This document shows positions 52,494-64,000 of a stretch of 64,000 nucleotides of DNA, piece by piece (the stretch's first letter is position 1; every line of letters begins with the position of its first letter). A model generated the notes under the pieces. The model saw only the letters and a list, made by a program, of their open reading frames with translations, had not been told where the DNA came from and made no database searches. This DNA comes from Anisakis pegreffii (lineage: Eukaryota > Nematoda > Chromadorea > Rhabditida > Anisakidae). The translations under genes were made by a program, and so were the position numbers. Location: assembly GCA_035041965.1 (NCBI GenBank), contig JAPYMA010000432.1, positions 62,001 through 126,000 of the forward strand, written 5' to 3'.

Positions 52494-55400
52494 ATGTTCC
52501 GTTTCGTACTCCACTCATGTCACTTCTCATCGCGACATGTAATGCAGCTTGGAGGTCGACGCGGTATGAGCCGTTTAAGTGGCTATAATCTAAAATCAAA
52601 TTTCAAAGATCAACTCCTTTCATGGCTTCGCAAACCACCACGTTACCGTAATCTGATCCGAAGTGCTCGTCTCAGCGGTCTTTCTCTATCATTCGCTATA
52701 CCTTTGTTGAGGTAAATAGAATACGATTTGCTTATATATTATACATTGCGATTAAAGAAATCCGATGGTAGGAGTGAATCGCTGATTGATTCGACTGTCT
52801 GATGAGATACAAGCAATTGTTTTATATGGATGGATATTCATTGAAGCGAGATTTTTGGTTGGAAAATTTTCAGACACGCACAGTGTCAACCGCCATCAAG
52901 TGGAGAATTGAGTCGTCGTGCCGAAAAGCTCAGTCAACATTTCGGACACGGCAAAGAACCTGAGCTGAGGTTGTCAGATTTATGGAACTTGATAAAACCG
53001 TACTTCGGATGGCTTTTATCTGCAGTCGTGGTATGCTTTTGAACGTTGACCGTGTTGAATCTCTTCTTCCGAATCCGTTTCATAGAACAGAGCAATTATT
53101 ACTAGTGCAGGCATTATTAGTGTCATCAGGATTACTGCTCATTGTATTTTTATAAGTGCTTTAATCATGAACATTGATAATTTCAGTGTGCAGTTCTGAC
53201 AGCATTCCTCAACATTGAAATTCCTCTTCTACTGGGCGAATTGGTAAATGAGGTGGCGAACATATTGAAATTTAATCAACCGAATACAGACGTTGCATCA
53301 AACCTGACTCGTTTACATCCTATTGGCGTTAAACTGCTTTTCAGTTATGCCGCACAGGTTTATACCTTCATCTCGCAGTGCTCCGCCAAGAACGAATATT
53401 GAAGAATAATAAATTCTAATAACTTTTTTAAAAACATTCCATGATATTTACTCATTTGCAACAGTGCAGCACACTATTTGAGCTATCGCAATCCGTGTCC
53501 ATGCACTCCATGTAGTTCGGTTTCATGAGGATTCTAAAAATTTAGGGAAAAATGAATGTGATCATTTAAACGACTGCCATTTTAAAGTTTTTGATACATG
53601 TGCACAAACTATTTCCGATGATATTTGGTGTATGAATGCAATATAAATCAGCTGTGTTAACTGTAAATTTGGTACCTTTCAGGCAGTACTTACGTTTCTG
53701 TATATAACATTCCTGTCGGTGATGGGTGAACGGATAGCTACGGACTTGCGTATGACACTTTTCGAACGGCTTCTACATCAAGTGCGTTTACTGCTTTTTA
53801 CTAGAGCATTGTTGTTCTCGTAATAGATGCACGAGCTTAGGCCAGAGGCATGGTTCGACTGTTTTAGTGATTGCGCAATGAATATGTCTCGTTCAAGGAT
53901 ATGAGTTTCTATGACTCGACGCTGACCGGTGAACTGAATGCTCGTCTAAGTGCAGACGTACAAGAATTTAAAAGTTCGCTGAAACTCACTCTTGCTCAAG
54001 GCCTTAAAACATTCACACAGGTATATATAATTCATCTACACATACGTCTGTTCGAATTTGTTAAATATGTGAGCATCAGAGGCATTTTTCGAATATTCAT
54101 AGCATTTGTGAAGAGGTTGTTATCGAAAGTCGTTGTGCCTCTTGCGTCTGCGTCTGTATGATGAGTTTTCATTTTATAACTGATAACATTCTGCAAGCTT
54201 CTTTCTTGATGGAGGCGAGTGACTGAATAAAATGCTCACCAGCTTGCCTGGTACTGACAATGATGGAATGCACTTTCAGACAGGTGGCTGTATGATATCG
54301 CTCTTTATGATATCTCCAAAGATGACCATGATCACAATGACTTCAATGCCACTCGTCATCGTAATCGGTACCGTGTTTGGATCACTCCTGCGAAAACTTT
54401 CACGTCGTTCACAAGCACAAAATGCAATCGCAGCCGCTGTAGCGGATGAAGCGTTTGCTAATATTCGAACAGTGCGTGCATTCGCGATGGAAAATCAAGA
54501 AATTGCGTTCGTTTTTGACATCTGATCGGCTTAGTGTTACGTTCCGTTTCACACGACTTATTCGGAAAACACTCTTTTCATTCGTCGCAAATTTTATTCG
54601 AGCTCACTTTTGAATGTGATGAAATGAAAATGGTCGGTTTGGAAGATTTAAAACAGCTCAAATGTTTGCTTGAAAATCACTTTGCACCATAGAAGCTGAT
54701 TTTGGTATTTCATCTTCAAGAGAACCAAGTGACTGCATTTGTGGTTCTGAGTTTAGCTTTCATGAGATATTGATGATTGCATTTCTTGTTCATTTCAAAA
54801 ATTTGCGTTTTAGTTTGTTTGATCGAGAAGCTCAAGAATCACGACGTTTGTCGGAATTGTTAGGATGTGGTATAGGCTTATTCCAGGGTGCTACAAACTT
54901 CTTCCTAAATGTTACGTTCCTTTCCGTTTGTCTTGTCCTTTCAGTAATTCATTATCCCTCCAAAAGCCTAAAAACAGTGATGGTGTATTCGGAATCACAT
55001 TTGTGCACGTGTTTCCTTTTGGAAAGTTTATATTCAGTGATACATTTCATTGACTGATGCTGAGCACAATACGAGAGTAAGGGCTAATTCAGAGTAACAT
55101 TGTTGTCATAAATTTAATATCCTTGAAAATTTTCCGATTCTGATCGGAAGTGATAATTGTAGAGCAATATTACAGGTGTTGTCCTGGGTGTACTATACGG
55201 TGGTTCTTCATTGATCACATCGGATGAGTTGAACGCTGGTGGTTTGATGTCATTTTTGATTACCGCACAAACGATACAACGCTCGCTAGCACAGTTATCG
55301 GTCATTTTCGGACATGCACTCAAGGGATGGACAGCTGGTGCACGAGTTTTTGAGGTTGATCGTGTTCAATTGCGTACAAATACAGTAGCGATGACTGTTT

Positions 55401-57244
55401 CAATTGCAGTTCATACTGTGGTTGCAAGTACATTTGCACTTTAGCTGTACTGAACTCATTTGCATTAATCTTGTCATGTTATGTGTTCACAGAACACTTG
55501 AAATTGAACAGTGAGCACATTACAGTTCATCAACCTTGTACCGAAAATTCCACTCAACGGTGGTCAGCGAATACCGTTTCACTCGTTGATCGGTGAGATT
55601 CGTTTCGAGAATGTCACATTCGCATATCCGACTCGACCCGAGCAAATGATCTTGGAGGGCTTGCATCTGACCGTCGAACCGGGCCAGGTGTTAGCAATTT
55701 GTGGACCAAGTGGAGAAGGTTCCTAATCAATTGCGTTCTCTTGGCAAACGCTACGATTTTACCAACTGCTGTGATGTGTCTGTAATATACCGTAACAGCT
55801 GGTTGCAAAACATTTTCATATAGCTGTCATCTAAAACTTTTAACTTCAAAATACGGAACAGCGACCCAAGTTCCCGACTGATGAAGTGTTGGTGTAATGA
55901 ATGTGAAATATGTTTTACTTTTTTTCCTGAGCTTGTTACTTTTCCTGTTCTCTCGTGTTTTGTGGAACTCGATAAGATCATATTGTAATTGTCCAGGTAA
56001 AACAACAATAACTTCACTGCTGGAACGTTTTTATGAGCCTTTATTCGGTCGAATCACATTGGATGGAAAAGACCTGAAAACGTTGGATTCGAATTGGCTT
56101 CGCGGTTCAGTGATTGGCTTCATTTCTCAAGAACCGATTCTTTTCGCCACAACAATTGAGGAGAACATTCGATATGGGAAACCGGATGCTACTGACCAAG
56201 AAGTGACTCTTTGAAAACGATTGCTTCATAGTGTAACAACTTAATTGCAAATTGACTCTCATTCAAGATGATTAGAATGTAGGTGAAATGGAAAATCCCA
56301 GTTTCAACCGTGCAGAAAGACTAAGCAAATAAAACAACTTTAATTACATCACATCGTAACTCAGAATTGATTCATCGTCATTGATGCCATTAACAAAAGC
56401 CGAATGGATCAGGACTAACACTTTATTTCAGCCTATTGAATGGCATAAAGCGAATAGTTATAGGTTCGTGAAGCTGCTCACTTAGCAAATGCCGACACGT
56501 TTGTGGAAGAGTTCCCGGATGGCTATGAAACTGTCGTTGGTGAACGGGGAGTGACGTTGAGCGGTGGTCAAAAACAACGAATTGCTATTGCAAGAGCACT
56601 GCTCAAGAATCCACCCATACTGGTTTTAGACGAGGCGACTAGCGCGTTGGATGCAGAATCTGAGCATATTGTAGGTTTTTGTCGCGTTGTTCCAGCGAAT
56701 TATCGAAATTTTCTCAATTTTGTGGGAAGTTCGACGGAAGCTTATGAAATATGTTATGAAAGTCAAGATTTGTTCAATAAATCTGTTCGTCAAGCGTGCC
56801 ATTGTTCATTTGATTTAATTGTATGTATTATAGGTTCACGAAGCGTTAGAGCGTGCGATGCAAGGTCGGACTGTAATCGTGATCGCACATCGACTGAGCA
56901 CAATTCAAAACGCCGATCGTATTGTTGTACTTAAGGGACATAAAATTGTTGAGGTATGCTCATAAAAGTGATCATATCTTAATGGGTTCACTTTTGTTAA
57001 CGTTTCTTTTCCTGTTCGTTAACGTATTTTCAGTTTTGCACTCAAAAAAAATTCATTATTTTGCGTTAATGAAGTTGACATTGTAGAGAGTTAATGGTAT
57101 TCATTGCGCGACAATCGCTTTCTTTGAATGATTCATACGTTTTCCCATAATTTTTTTTTGTTTCAGCAAGGAACCCATTCGCAATTACTGAAAAGGAAAG
57201 GTGAATATTATAATTTGACAAAACTACAGAACCAACCGTTGTGA
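52494..57244 (+). CDS. Mitochondrial ABC half-transporter, ABCB8-like, complete
   Basis: Thirteen exons predict about 695 aa: 52494-52711, 52874-53030, 53187-53357, 53683-53781, 53898-54020, 54280-54506, 54814-54910, 55163-55354, 55526-55718, 55997-56202, 56464-56670, 56834-56953, 57167-57244. The N-terminus is Arg/Ser-rich without acids, as in a mitochondrial presequence. The membrane domain matches ABCB8 patterns ([50 protein letters not shown]). The nucleotide-binding domain has Walker A GPSGEGKTT (split between exons), Q-loop ISQEP, signature LSGGQ, Walker [13 protein letters not shown] and H-loop VIAHRLS. ABCB8 sits in the inner mitochondrial membrane and is linked to iron export and the ATP-sensitive potassium channel in mammals. 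The exon 7/8 junction is ambiguous: acceptors at 55163 (in phase) or 55176 (better alignment). Confidence 0.92.
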
Positions 57245-58185
57245 ACGTCACGGTTCTCATTTACGACCAGACAGAAGCTCAGGTTCTAATGTAGTGCATC
57301 AATGTGTATTAAAGTGCATCTTTTAGCGCTGTTTGATTGGAATTCACAGTTAAAGAACAATGTCATTGGCAAGCAAATTAGAATTTGAATCCATTGTAAT
57401 GATGTCATTGTGTGCACAATAAATATAATAGAATTAATTCAGTACATTGTGTGATTTTATGATTCGATTTTGTTAATTGTTGTTTGAAATTAAATCACCT
57501 TACTATTGATATCGAATTCTGCGTCACATAGATTTGTTTTTGCAGAAAACTATAGTTATGATTACTTGTATTTTCACTGCCTTATTATGTCTTTCGTGGT
57601 CACGTCCTGACAGTGCTTACTTCTGTGTTACAATAAAACACATCGTTGTTGTTCTCATTGTTAAGCAATAGAAACGTTATGAACAAAACAATCAATCAAG
57701 GAAAAAGTGACGTACCCAAGGGGGCGCTCACCCTCTCCACCCTGGAGTTTGGAAGTAGGTGAAAATGAAGTAAGCAAAAGAATGAAAAAAAAGGACGAAT
57801 GGGAGAAGGAAAAACAAGAAAACGCAGAAAAAGCCTAATCCTCAACATTCAACTTATTTTCTGCACCAATCAACCCTCCTCTTCTAGCTAAACCACTTCA
57901 GAGAAATCAGATTTTCGCTGAAATATTTTTTCAACCACAAATTCAGTAGAAGAAAGAGCTTTTGCAAGAATTGCCGACAGCACAAAAGCATAAGTAATAG
58001 CGATTGAATGTCCAATTGTATCATCCATTGTTAACTGCTTTGGCTGGTAGCACATTCACCGTACGTCCACCAGTGAAACCTTAAATTTGAAAATAGAAAT
58101 TGAATGAGTTTCGAGAAGTGAATCTGATGAATTTGCCAAAGAAGGGTCATATTTGAATATGTCACCAGCAAAAATATAAATTGAA
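57245..58185. other. 3' flank of the ABC transporter and spacer
   Basis: No gene seen. An AATAAA at 57419-57424 is a plausible polyadenylation signal for the transporter. The rest is AT-rich except for a GC-richer patch at 57715-57755. Confidence 0.4.
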
Positions 58186-58995
58186 CTATCCAATCATCAT
58201 GATTGAGCTAAAAAAAAATGGCGAACCGTTTGGAGATTGATAGATTTTAGTGTTTCCGCACCGGAACAGTTGAGTGAGTGTTTCAGTAAAAGGCCGTATG
58301 AAAACGAAGCATAATGTTGGATGTATGCAGTTTTGCCATGGACTATATATGCGCGTTGCAAACACTTGATCAATCTCAGTGTATACAGCAAAATAGGCGA
58401 CGGCTGACGGAAAAGTATCAAATACGAACAGTAAAAGTGCCTGCAATCAGAAGCAGAATCTTTTTTTTCTATTGCGAATGAAGTTCTTGAGAGAAAGATG
58501 TATTCATATGATCATGCAGATAAAAACTGTTTTGGAACGATTTTAAATGTGCCGACGGCATCTGAAGTTTATTATCCTGTTGTCAAGTTATGTGAATCTG
58601 GTGTGGATAGGAAGGTGCTTTGGATAACACGATTGGACTATCTATTTTATGTTTTGGTGAATCTAATGCATCGATTCTACGAAATGATAATATCTATTTT
58701 ATTGTAAGTTGAACCGAAAATGATTTCGGTGAACTGAACAGCTTGCTGGTGAATGGTTGTTTGATGATATGGATAGGAATAAAATTTCTTATGGAATTCA
58801 TTTCAGTTTCAGAACCTGCATCGATACGAGTAACGTGAAACGTTTTTGCAACTTTTGCGTTTTTCTTGATCCATTCCTCTCTGAGACTGCTTTCGATATC
58901 GAGATAGCACAAAATGTGGCGATCGAATATGCAACAATATTTGATAGCACGAACACTACGAGTGGAATAGTCGCGCGAAGTCGCACAACTACTAT
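58186..58995 (-). CDS. Str/Srh/Sri-type chemoreceptor, 3' half only
   Basis: Two exons parallel the complete neighbour at 60610-63095: about 58995-58816 (TM5 and loop, ending KLQKRFTLLVSMQ) and 58186-58440 (TM6-TM7, starting ALLLFVFDTFPSAVAYF, with SPWQNCIHPTLCFVFIRPF). The join is in phase, and the intron ends with a clean TTGCAG. The 5' end of the TM5 exon lacks a strong acceptor, and no TM1-TM4 exons were found between here and the 3' end of the neighbour at 60610; a short hydrophobic patch near 60040-60110 is not a convincing match. It is either a truncated tandem duplicate or a gene whose 5' exons have diverged beyond recognition by eye. The role would be odorant or chemical sensing in ciliated neurons. 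Confidence 0.55.
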
Positions 58996-60609
58996 CACTC
59001 ACAATAAATTTCATTTATAGTCTTGATGACATCATTTAAAAATCAGTATCCGTTACGGATACCATTCGCAAAATGATTTCATTAATAGGTGTCATTAAAT
59101 AATCGTGCATTTGAGGTGTGTCATTTCGTTATTTCTTGTCCTCATTTCGTTATTTCACCACATCGCTGACTGTTTTTCGATGGCCTTTTCTTTGAACATC
59201 TTTCCTAATTGTATGATATTTGAACGATCATGTAATAAAATTTCAGCCAAATGAGATTGCAGAAAGACTATTTTTTAATATTTGCATTAAAAAGCTTTAT
59301 GGTTATTACGCAACTGCTTGTGGTTCACTGGGGTACTGTCCACGAGAATGGTTAAACTTTGTGCACAGAACACCGAACGTTAACAACTTTCTAAACGTTC
59401 CCTAGTCATTGTCATAATTCATCAAATTATCATTAACAATCGTGATCAATTACGTATCAAAACTACAAGTTTGCAGTATGGAAGAATCTGTTATCTTATA
59501 TCTATCGAGATTAATTGCTTACGTTGTGAGATCAAGACGAGGCACACAGTAACCTTTTATTGCCAACAGTCGGGGTTTGAAACACTGACGTAATTTGAAA
59601 GATAATCAAGGAATAGCAACAACAACAGAAAGACTTGGGCCTTTTATTGGTGTAATCGGATGATCCAATATTGAATTACAATAGAGGCAAAGGACATACT
59701 ATTCACAATTCAATTACTTACGATGTAAAAAATTGAATAAGTTACATTTGCGCATGTTATACAATCATTACAATTAAAATACGATATATTTCGACATTTA
59801 CGGTCCACTGCTTACTTTTGCAAATATTATTTTCGGAGTTGAATATTTTCAGATTCATTACAATTTTAACACATTAAATAACGAGTAAGTGGTGAAGAGG
59901 CATACGATTATGCCGTACGAAGAACCCTTCAAAGTTGCGAGATTCGTCGCAACACAAATCATTCATTCTTGAAAATAACGTTTAGAAAGCAACCATTTTA
60001 AAAATCAAAAAATACTTATTTATAGTCACTCGAACGCTTCTTACTATTCCGCGTGCAGTCATTTCCGAGCAAATAGTCCTGGCATTTAGAGCAATATATC
60101 CGAGCGCAACAATCATCTCAGGACATGTTAGTAGAGAATAAAGAACTTCTTCTATTCAAGCAGAAGAGAGGCTTGAGTTCGAATCGATTTCAACTTCATT
60201 CTAAACACACTCCAATATATTCTAAATACATTTGCAGTATGATTTACTTCCACGATAATTTTCATATGTGATTCACAAAGGATGTTCGGAGTTAATTTGA
60301 GAGTTTCACTTGAGGAGCGCTTTTCATCACGGAAGTGACACGATGCTTCGTTGATAGTCCTGGCGTAGTTGATGTAGTCTGCACTATTGAGGAAACGTTC
60401 ATTGGTCCTGAATTTTGAGAGCAATCAAACGGAATAATTGTACATGTGGAAATTGACGGCAAGCGTTCACACTACACCACAAACTCAACATAGACATGGA
60501 TAGTTTGTTGACTCAGTACTTCTAACAATAAGGAACTGTTGCAGTTAGTGGATAAGTTTTTTACAATTATCTTTGAAATATGAGAGATGTTCTCTGAAAT
60601 TTGAATGTG
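58996..60609. other. Interval that should hold the 5' half of the partial receptor
   Basis: No TM1-TM4 exons recognised. A minus-strand patch at about 60040-60110 reads MIVALGYIALNARTICSEM before a GTAAGA donor, and a plus-strand open frame follows an acceptor at 59247; neither has family support. Confidence 0.35.
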
Positions 60610-63095
60610 TCATAGTTCATTGATGGAGAATATCTTATAGGTGCAAAGATGGTATTTGTTAAAGAATTGTAACGAAAACGACGAACCCATAGAGACCTGA
60701 TGAACTCTTTGATGCCTACGAGGAAGCAACTGGACGAGCGCCTCAACGAACGGTCGAATGAAGATGAAGCACAGAATCGGATGTATGCAGTTCTTCCATG
60801 GGTTGAGTGCAACATAAACATAAAGTAAATCCAATTGGTTCATTTCATTATACAACCCGACATGTCCAATCAACGTGGGCAATGTGTGAAAGACGAGCGG
60901 TAAGAGTGCCTGTTAAAAATGACCTTCATCAATCGCCATTCTGTAGGCTCGAAGAGAACAATCTGGTCTATTCCCCATATTGGAATATAAGAGTGGTATG
61001 ATGTTAAGAGGTAGAACCTTAACCTTCTCGTCACTTACCGCTGTTAAGACTTATACAATCTGAAACCTCGAAAATTTTTTGCCCACGAGTCCCAAAAGAC
61101 TCTGTCCGCTGACGGGTGTGAACAGGACATATAATGCTGACAACATTAATAGACCAGCACAATATGAGTGCCATTCAATTCAGTTATTTGCAATTCAAGT
61201 AGCACTCAAAAGAATAGTAAATTTCAGACCACAGATACCTAGGCACACCAATGTTGAGCAGTTAAAAGTGTTCGAGCAAGCCAAAAATTGAACCGACTGT
61301 AGATCAACGAACAGCAATACTACCTGCATTGATATAAGTAATGTGAATCGTTTCTGCATTTTTCTTGTTGTCTCGTTTATACACGCGACGGATATTCTTA
61401 TCAACGTTGAAATACCACAAAATCCGGCAACTGAATACGACACTGCCGTTGGCACAGCGAACATTACCAATCTCGCTATAGTCTTGTAGTCTATCTAAAA
61501 TCAATCATCATGCACCTTATACGCACATTGATTGTCGCCACTTTTAACTTCAGTATTCTCATTCATTTTTTCAAGAGTTCTTGTGTAACTATGTGTTTTA
61601 GCAGAAAAGTGAGCAAAGCAAAACGGCTGTGAGTTGAACTGGAATCATTCGTTTTTCGTCGTTCATCCTAACATTAGCGTGTTTTGAATTAAATGTAAGG
61701 TAGCATCCAATTCAGCTATGAATTTTTTCAAAAAAAATCCGAACATACCGCGTGTTCGACGTTTAGCTGGTAACCAAAATGTGGGATTTTGATGATATTT
61801 TCGACGGAACTTATTACCAAGAAGGAATTGAATGCGATCAGAGCACTAGTCACAACAGTTGCAATCACGATCGCAGTTACTAACCAGAATGAATTTTGGT
61901 TTCTCCTACTGAAATTTCGAATAAATCAATCTCAGTATTTGAAGCTATATCAACAGTTTTAGCCGTTAATTGAATGATTTGCTTTCATAAGATTGTATTC
62001 CATTCAGCAACGAACAATTGATCATTTCAGGCAACTCCATCAGCTCTCAATAAGCCTGAGCGATATTATGCAGGATAAAGGCGATGAGCTTGATCACTTT
62101 TGCTCTTTACGAGACTAATACCATGATAGAATTAGAATGCCGAGAAAACTCTCTTTACTTAAACTCAAGCTACTCTCATTCGATCACTGTTTTGTAGTGA
62201 AATTTCTTTTTCTAACTGCTATTCGTGAGCGGAAGTCTTAAACAATCACGTATCGCTTTTTTAAATTCATTCATTCAGAGGGTATTTGACATTGAACAGT
62301 TATTCGTTAACAGACAACAACGCTTCATGACTTCATTATTCATTAACAGAAAAGGATGTTTCATGATTGCACAGAATAAACTGCATGAACTTTCCGTCAC
62401 CTACCAACAGATATTTCTATATTGGTAAACAAAACCAATCGGGAATAAGACAGTCAACAACACTTGTATATCCTCGTTCAATGCTGTCATTGCAATCGCT
62501 CCATTTGGCGGTAGTGAAGCAGCTATACCAGTGATAGCCATTTGCTTCTCATTGCCTATGCGGATATATCGCTGAAAGCGCACTCTGTAGCATGGAAAGG
62601 CCAGTTTTGGAAATATTCATACTTTTAAATTAGTTAAATTTTCAAGTTATTTATTGAAAACCATACGGGGAAGAATATTTGAATAAATCAATAACAATTA
62701 GTTTAGTGAGGAGTTGTGAGATCGGATCTCAGCTGATCTTGATGAATATCCAAGATACAGTAACAAATTCGCCAACTGTATCACTGAGTTGATTAGCCAG
62801 CGAAACGCGTTCAAGTCATTGAATTCCATTGAAAGAAACATGTTTTACATGATGGAATCGTCGATTCGAACAAAATATTGAATACTGAACGTACAGCCTT
62901 GATTAGATATTCCGTGACTGCATCAGCTAACGCCCCAGCTGCTTGTGCTGCGATCACCCACTTGTACGCACGAATATCCACATTTCGTAACCGAAACGCC
63001 AGCAGTATCACCATTGAATTTCCAACGACGGCTACGATCACTGACAGCAGATCGCTGCAGTTGAGAAAAACGTTAAGAGCCGGATACATTCTCAT
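60610..63095 (-). CDS. Str/Srh/Sri-type chemoreceptor GPCR, complete, five exons
   Basis: Exons 62895-63095 (TM1-TM2), 62459-62571 (TM3), 61749-61908 (TM4 and second extracellular loop), 61324-61494 (TM5) and 60610-60909 (TM6-TM7 and tail) keep phase throughout and give 314 aa. TM1 is LLSVIVAVVGNSMVILLAF, followed by NVDIRAYKWVI, typical of the family. TM3 ends ALNEDIQVFRRNQ; the third loop reads TTRKMQKRFTLLISMQ and runs straight into TM6 (ALLPLVFHTLPTLI). TM7 is NPWKNCIHPILCFIFIRPF. This arrangement matches the nematode Str superfamily (Srh/Sri/Srd), chemoreceptors of sensory cilia. A likely trans-splice acceptor ends at 63148. An out-of-frame ATG at 63144 opens a short upstream frame overlapping the receptor start. 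Confidence 0.85.
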
Positions 63096-63144
63096 CGTTG
63101 CGATTGTGCTCGAGTCTTCGTGCAATTTCGAAGAGAGGATCCAT
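63073..63144 (-). other. Upstream open reading frame overlapping the receptor start
   Basis: After the predicted trans-splice acceptor (CTCTTTCAG), the first ATG (63144) is out of frame with the receptor. It opens a 23-codon frame, MDPLFEIARRLEHNRNDENV and three more residues, whose TAA (63073-63075) lies 20 bases past the receptor ATG. Such an arrangement could lower translation of the receptor. It depends on the acceptor being the true 5' end. Confidence 0.4.
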
Positions 63145-63148
63145 TAGC

Positions 63149-63707
63149 TGAAAGAGCAAACAAATTTCAGAAGAACGTCTCGCTAGAGCATACTGGAACG
63201 TTTTGAATACGTCAGCACTTGGAATGAAAACGTTCAAATGAAGGCCGAACAGGAACCCCATGAAAGGCTTGAATTTTTCGAATACTATCTGATTGAGATG
63301 ATGGTTCGACAAGGTTGACTCTGACTATCAAACGGGAATCAATCAGCGTGTTTCGGGCATCATTGCAGGTTGTATTAAAGTTGCAATTGAAACGATACCT
63401 GCTTATTAGCACTGAACTAACATCACGGAGTGGCTATTTGATGATGAAGCGTTTGAAAATGAGATAAAGACATGATACCTGATGAGACAGTTATGCGTTT
63501 ATGCGGCTGAATCGTATGCACATTTTCATGAAAGTGTCCGTACTCTGGCACATCGAGTGGGTGAATCGGCGAAGTGATCTGAGTGCTTGAATGACAGAAA
63601 AAGTTCACGTTGAAGAACGTATTTGGCTTTTTGAATGAACTTTTCGAAATCCCTGCTGATCGTTCCTCACTGATGACGAAAAGTGAATTTGTTTGTTTTC
63701 AGAGCAC
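63149..63707. promoter_or_regulatory. Divergent promoter interval
   Basis: About 560 bp between the start of the complete chemoreceptor (minus) and the start of the next gene (plus). It should contain both promoters. Minus-strand open frames here (63212-63412 and 63423-63608) have no domain. No TATA box or other site stands out. Confidence 0.3.
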
Positions 63708-64000
63708 ATGAGCAGTTTCGACACTGAAGCACCAATTTGGTCAAATTATGGAAAGGCTTTAGACGAGATGAGTAAGCCGGATTATGGATACTGATGTCAA
63801 TTTCTCTAATCCATCTTTGAACACTTCACAGAACCACCACATACGGATGCGAATGTCTAAATTCTCTAACTACTCTTTCAGAAAGCAGGCTCTTGATGAA
63901 CGTTGCTCGTTCACACTACAGTTGTTGCAGAAATCCTTATTTGATCGCTGATATTAAGCTCATTCAACGTTTCAAAAAATTCGAATTTGCTGCTGTCTCG
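63708..64000 (+). CDS. First exons of an unidentified gene, partial at the right edge
   Basis: ATG at 63708 follows a TTTTCAG (ending 63702), a likely trans-splice site. Exon 1 (63708-63771) starts MSSFDTEAPIWSNYGKALDE and ends at a strong GTAAGC donor. Exon 2 begins at 63882 after CTTTCAG, joins in phase and stays open to the window end, with two adjacent Cys (HYSCCRNPY) and a basic stretch (LIQRFKKFEFA). The predicted product is 61 residues so far, without a signal peptide or known domain. Confidence 0.55.

Noticed and set aside
59220..59405. Plus-strand frame after a TTTCAG acceptor
   Set aside because: Only one segment, no partner exon in phase and no recognisable domain.

Overview
This window is nuclear DNA of a nematode. 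Spliced genes have short AT-rich introns ending in TTTCAG-type acceptors. Several start codons lie a few bases after such an acceptor, which suggests spliced-leader trans-splicing. The gene content also fits: nematode chemoreceptor-type and FMRFamide-receptor-like GPCRs, a CLP-1-type calpain with an acidic plus Gly-rich N-terminus, and an ABCB8-like mitochondrial half-transporter. I cannot name the species. Gene density is low and the intergenic DNA is AT-rich with many small low-complexity runs. No rRNA, convincing intact tRNA, CRISPR or bacterial operon was seen.

Layout: (1) 1-2.7 kb, minus strand: a CCCH zinc-finger/coiled-coil gene in seven exons, running off the left edge. (2) 2.7-14.97 kb: a gene-poor stretch with possible SINE remnants, a few weak coding patches, a 36-bp duplicated segment and a perfect hairpin. 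(3) 14.97-19.75 kb, plus strand: a complete seven-exon GPCR whose splice phases all agree. (4) 22.6-36 kb: a possible small secreted protein (minus), then a GPCR cluster: an intronless FMRFamide-receptor-like gene (minus), an intron-containing rhodopsin-like GPCR (minus), and a plus-strand paralogue of the intronless gene broken by one extra base. (5) 40.2-44 kb, minus: exons of a membrane-anchored protein and of an unidentified acidic protein. (6) 45.27-45.58 kb: a 310-bp MITE-like element flanked by a perfect 10-bp duplication, 41 bp downstream of the calpain stop. (7) 45.6-50.4 kb, minus: a complete 14-exon calpain with its catalytic triad. (8) 52.5-57.2 kb, plus: a 13-exon ABCB8-like transporter. 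(9) 58.2-63.1 kb, minus: two tandem Str/Srh/Sri-type chemoreceptor genes, one complete (five exons, 314 aa) and one with only its 3' half visible. (10) 63.7 kb to the end, plus: the first exons of an unidentified gene.

The genes do not form a pathway. The main theme is sensory or neuropeptide signalling (five GPCR loci) beside housekeeping proteolysis and mitochondrial transport genes. Exon coordinates were read by eye from splice motifs and phase agreement, so single boundaries may be off by a few bases where stated.
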